Source of the DNA: Sapria himalayana
Lineage: Eukaryota; Streptophyta; Magnoliopsida; Malpighiales; Rafflesiaceae
NCBI GenBank assembly: GCA_029783825.1
Contig: JAREIK010001468.1
Coordinates: 1,116,001-1,180,000 of the forward strand
DNA length: 64,000 nucleotides
Direction: 5' to 3'
Made by a program: the position numbers and the translations under genes. Below the pieces are notes generated by a model. It made no database searches and was not told the origin of the DNA. It worked only from the letters and a program-made list of their open reading frames with translations. This document shows positions 53,701 to 59,700 of this stretch, piece by piece (positions within the stretch are counted from its first letter, which is position 1; each line of letters starts with the position of its first letter).

Positions 53701-56700
53701 AAAACTAATTATTTAAAATATTAATTTTTTATTCTATTTATATATTATTTGACTATCTATATGGATGAAAAAATTAAGATAAAAAAGATAAAAAAAATTT
53801 TGACATATAAGATATATATCAATGTACATAAACTAGAAATATCAACCTAAAAATTTTATTCACAAAAAATTAACTAAATTATTTACATTTTAATAAAAAA
53901 ATAACTAACTTATTCATATATTATGGAATAATCTATTCAATAAAAATAAGTTATCTCGATACTTATATAACAAATACTACTTCATCATATCACATAATAA
54001 TAATAATAATAATAATAATTTAGATATTTTATTTATGTAAAAATAATACAAATTCACATATCTCATCTTATCAAAGATGTTACATAATATACTTACTCTT
54101 TAGGTGCCTAGCATAACATTGAAATCTTCTAATTCTATGACATCCAACATCTTTTTAGATAGAAGAGCAGCACTTTGATCAAATAAAGATATTTATATAC
54201 ACGATGAATTAAAAAGATTCGAAATTAAAAATTCACAATAAGTCATAAAAATTACTTGCAAATGATGACTTATGAGACATTGAGATCGAAGATATTGAGA
54301 CAACAATGAGTGATACATTCAGATGCATACATTATAATTATGATGAAGATCTGCATCAACATCACACTATCATACTACAAATACCAGTTGATGATTCATG
54401 TGATTTTTAATTATTTTTTTTCATATAATATCATATATTAATTGTTTTTGCATGTCTACCAATATCATTATGCACTTAAAATCTTGTGTTATATATAAGT
54501 ACGTATCATATTCTATTTTTGATTATAGAATGAAATAAATTATTTTTTTCATTAAACACTTTCATTTTTTAGTTAAGTAAATTATCAAAAAAAAATTATT
54601 ATTTATTTTATATTAATTCTTTTAAATATAATATTTTCAATAAATAATAAATTAAAATTTTAAAATATATTAATTAGATTTCTACCCAAAAAGACAAAAA
54701 TCAACATGACCGACACAGATGTGCCTAGCAGCAAGCCAAACGGGCCTTACTAATGCACGAGATGGATCTTGTATGGTGCATGGCATGGAACAGTGGCCTG
54801 TCTGGGCCACAAACAAATAGGTTGTGCCGACATGACATGGCTCATTTGATACCTCTAGGCTAAAAATTAACAATGTCACCATCACCACCTAAAAAGACTT
54901 CCAAAATACATATTATACATGAATATTTTGCTGTTATACATAATAACGCTACCACCACAAACCACAAACATTTGTTCTGATATCATGTTTAAATCTAGCT
55001 AGAACTCGCTCTGGGCAAGGGTAAAGAAAACTGAAATGAGAGATGGAGAGAAAGAAAGAGAAAGAAGAAACAAAGAGAACAAAAAATAAATTGTATTAAT
55101 TATAAAAAATATTTTTTTTGAATACACATAATTCTATGTAAATAATTTAGGATGGCTCACGACTCAAGTGGTCCCAAATAATAAAAAACAAAAAAAAAAC
55201 TAAAAACTCAACACATACAAAGATTTGAAATTAGTTCAGAATCATAACAACAAAACACATAATTGTTATGACATTTTTATTTTTAGATGAATTTCAGCTA
55301 ACCATCACCATTTTAGAAAAAAATAAACAACCAAGCATGACATATCGGCTTTCATGTGAGAAAAATGCCATGACCTTCACGAGAAACTACCCAATGCAGC
55401 ATCCTTGTTACAAATAGATGGGTTTGGAGTGGCACAACAAACTAAATGGAGAAAGTGCGGCAGAATATAGAAAAAAGCAAAAAAAAAAAAAAAAAAAAAG
55501 TTAAAAACAAATTCTGAAAAATTAGCAGACCTTGACGAGTTCTGCAATCCCCACACAAAGCATTCTTTCAAAGCCCCAAAAAACACTAAGTCACTGTCCG
55601 CTGCACGAGACAGCCTCCTTCCATGCCATAAATTATGGTAAAAATCAACGAGAAACTTTTCTCCTGGTAACACTTCTGGAGGTATCACGTCGAGAAAGAG
55701 GACCAATACTGGATAAGACACCTTCTCGGATCCAAAGCATCCATTTCTAAGAAAATTCCAAAGCCTATTTAGTATGGTTTTCTGGACGTTCACCAGAATC
55801 CAGCTGCTGGGAAATTTTTTAGAGAACAGCATCACTGCTTCCCACATTGATGAATGACAAAAAGGATCTTTCTCCTGGAAGGCACCGAGGATAGAAGCAG
55901 CAATAGTTTTCATGTTTCCTTCATTAAAAGTGTCAGGAAGGCATTTAATGAAGCTTGTCTGCCCAAAAAATGCAGCAGAGCGGACCAGGGGGCTTTCAGA
56001 ACACAGAAAATCCAAGAAATAATTGTGGTCTTTAAACAATTTTTTAGCAGAGGAAATGCCAGCCATACGAGCCTTTGGCATGTGCCTTGGTGCTTCAGGC
56101 ATGTTTTCCAGAACAGCACTTTCAGGATGAACACAAACGAGAACATCAAGAAATGTGGCTAACGCCAGTAATGAGGAAGATAGAACCTGGGGCAATTTGG
56201 GAAAACCAGTTGAAAAGACTGATTACATCTAAACCATCAAATATTTGTGCTGAATAAAAGAAGAGTAAATAAAAATTACCATCACTATTTTAAACTCGTG
56301 AAATGCTGGCTCATGAATATTAGTTTACATTAAACTCTGAAGAAATAAAAATTGTGCCATGGTGTGTAATAATGGTAAGTATCTTTATCCAAGGGTCACT
56401 TCATCAATAATAAAAGATATATTTTTTTAACAAAATAGGTAAGCTTGGGAAGAATTCAAACATCAATTCAATTGCTAGCCATGAAGGAGACTCCAAGAGC
56501 TTACCCCATTAAACTCAAACTCTACAATAACATCAAAAATATATTTTTTACTTCTACGGGATCACTTCGTCAATAACAAAAATGATACTAATAACAATCC
56601 AAGATTTTGCGAATTCTCTGCATTATATTGTGTCATGGGTAGAAGTGTCAAACGGACCGAGCCGGGCCAGGCGGGCCGAATTTTTTGAGCGCAAGCGTGC

Positions 56701-59700
56701 CGCCTGGCCCGGCACGATTTAAAATAGCCGGGCCCGGCACGGCCTGGCCCGCTCGGGCTTGCATGTCCGTACGGGTCGGGACCTGGGGGGTCTTTTTTTG
56801 CAGGAGGGACCATCGTGGGGTCGGGCTCACGGGACACCCGGCACGGGACAAACCCGTGCCGGTGCGCCGTGCCACAGCCAAACCGTGCCGGGTCAGGCAC
56901 GGGCCCGGGCACGGAATTTTTCCGTGCCGGGCCGGGCCCGGCCCTGTTGACACCTCTAGTCATGGGTAGTATTTAAATTCAGTAATAATATCATTAAAAT
57001 TTTCTAGAAAAATATTATCATTCTTGTTAAGCAATACTAATCCAAAAAATTAATTAAAAATTATATACATGAAAATCATACACAATACACAAGGATTTCA
57101 ATTTTGAGCGAGGTCTGGTGCGAATAATATATCAACGGCCTTAAACCCAAAATCCAGAAAGATTATAGCTGATGAATCCCAAATCCAAGACATACAACTA
57201 TTAGATGAAGATATTTGTCATTGCATCAAAGCATGACCTCCAACAAATATATGCAACATAAGTAATTCTCAAAAGATCAATCATCTCAATATTATTCTCA
57301 CGCAAACATATTTAACTTCAAAATTCTTATAAGATTCTGTGTGTTATAGAAGTGCCAATTAGGCCGGGAGGGCTGAGTAAGTACAAGGCACGGCATGATG
57401 ACCATGCGAGCCTGTTTTGGCCTGTTCGTGCCGAGTCGTTCAATGAAGATTAAGCACCTTAATTAAGATTAAAAACCTTAGTTAAGATTAAATCATTTCA
57501 TGTATATTTTCTTACAATCTTATATTTCTTACAAACTTAGACATCTTTATAAGAGATAATTATTAAATTATTTCATGTATATTTTATTAGTTAAAAGAAT
57601 ATATAAAAATCTATTATTCACATCTAGTTGATACAAGATTAAACACCATATATGTGAACAATATTCAGATTAAATATATCAAGGTTAAATACCTATGAAG
57701 AAAACACGTGCATAAAAAACTCAAAAAAAAAAAAAACTAAAAAAAAAAATTCATAAATGCATCTAATACTTGAAATAGTTTGCAAAATCTTAAATAAAAA
57801 TAAGTAGAAATGACTAGAATATCTAATATGTTAAATATTTTCATCAAACACATAAAATAATAAAAATATAAAAAAATTATTATAATACACATTCCAATTA
57901 GTACATAAATATCTAAAAGATAAAACTAGAATAAAATAAGGATTTGTTAAGATATTCATAAATATGACAACTAGCTAAATTGTGGTCGATATAGAAATTG
58001 TGACAATGATCTGCAATAGGAATAGATAACAATTATATTCTTTTTCTATTCATAAAATACAAAATTAAAAAGTATATGTATCATTATCTGGATACCATAT
58101 AATGATAATTTCATCTTGTCAAATTAATATTTAATCTAAAGATTCTCATATATAATTATGGCTCTTATCCGACACTATACCTCTGAATTGAATCTCGAGA
58201 CTATAGTCAGTCTATTACTTTTCTAAGAAATAAATTAACTTAGTGAAAAATATACTAATCTATTATAGATATTCAATCTATGCAAGCAAATACATAACAA
58301 GAAACTATCTGAACAACTAAAGATATTTAAGATTATTGAACAAAAAACTAAATTCATAGTCTATTTCACATATTTAAGAATTTGAAAATTCAAAAATATG
58401 TAATTATACCTATAAATATGTAATTATATTGATTAAACAAAAATTAAATAATATCTAAGATATTTAAGTATTTTTGTGAAAAATTCAAAAATATATAATT
58501 ATACTGATTAAATAAATTATATATGCTCTGATAATAATCATACAATTAATATTCCCTATAAATATTTATTACATATTTGAGTTAACACAATAACTCATAT
58601 CAAACAAAAGATTTATACATAACTCAATAGGATTACAAATAGAACACAATCTAAATATTTAACTTTTTGGTAAGTATACAAGACAAATTTCCTTTATAAC
58701 AACATATTATCTCTATTTACATAAGTCAATTCAATCTAAAGAAAAATATTAAATCTATCAAAAATTTTTTATCTTAAATTATGATTGAAAATATTTCTTG
58801 TAAATATTTTCTGACAGATGATTCTCTGTCAAAACATCTCTTCTATGACAGATGATTCTCTTATTCATCACCTAATAAAATAAAAAATAATTTATAATAT
58901 TCATGTGAAAATCAAAAAAAAAAAAAATAGTTATGGTTGAAAATATCACAAATCGAACAATTGATTACTATTTTAGATCGTATAACATCTCTAGTAACCT
59001 GCAAAAATAATATAAAAACTCTGTCTATGTTTGAAAACTATATGACTACTCCATGTACTACTCATTTTTTAAATATATGTCAATAAATCTAAAAAATCTC
59101 AAACATAATAAAGATTATTATCATATACTCTACCTCTATGCTAAATATCAAAACTATCATTTATCTCTTACTTTTTATGCAATTAATTCAAAAAAAAAAA
59201 TACAAAAAACTATAGTAAATCTTATTTTTGTATAAGTAAGTATCCACCTAAAATATAAATATCTAATCATCTAAAGATATTCATCATCATTGAACGAGAT
59301 ACTAGGTTTTAGAGATTTCTTCACATATTTTATTATGTGAAAAACAACATCAAGAAGATCATGAGACAAAAAAATAAAAAATAAATAATTATACTAACTA
59401 CATAAATTATAATTGCTCTAATAATAATTACATATATATAATATTTTCTATAATTCGTCATATAGTGGAATGAATACGAAAATTTCTATCAGACAAAATT
59501 TGTACATTGCTCCATAAACATATTTGATAGAGCACAATTCAAAAATCTAAGCTACAACATAGCATACAATACAAATCTCTCATGTTATCACATAATATCT
59601 CTATTGTTATAAATTATTTCAATTTCAAAAAAAATATTTACATCTCCCAAAAAAAATTGTCAAATACAGTAATTGAATGTATTACTTGAATTGAGTGGCG

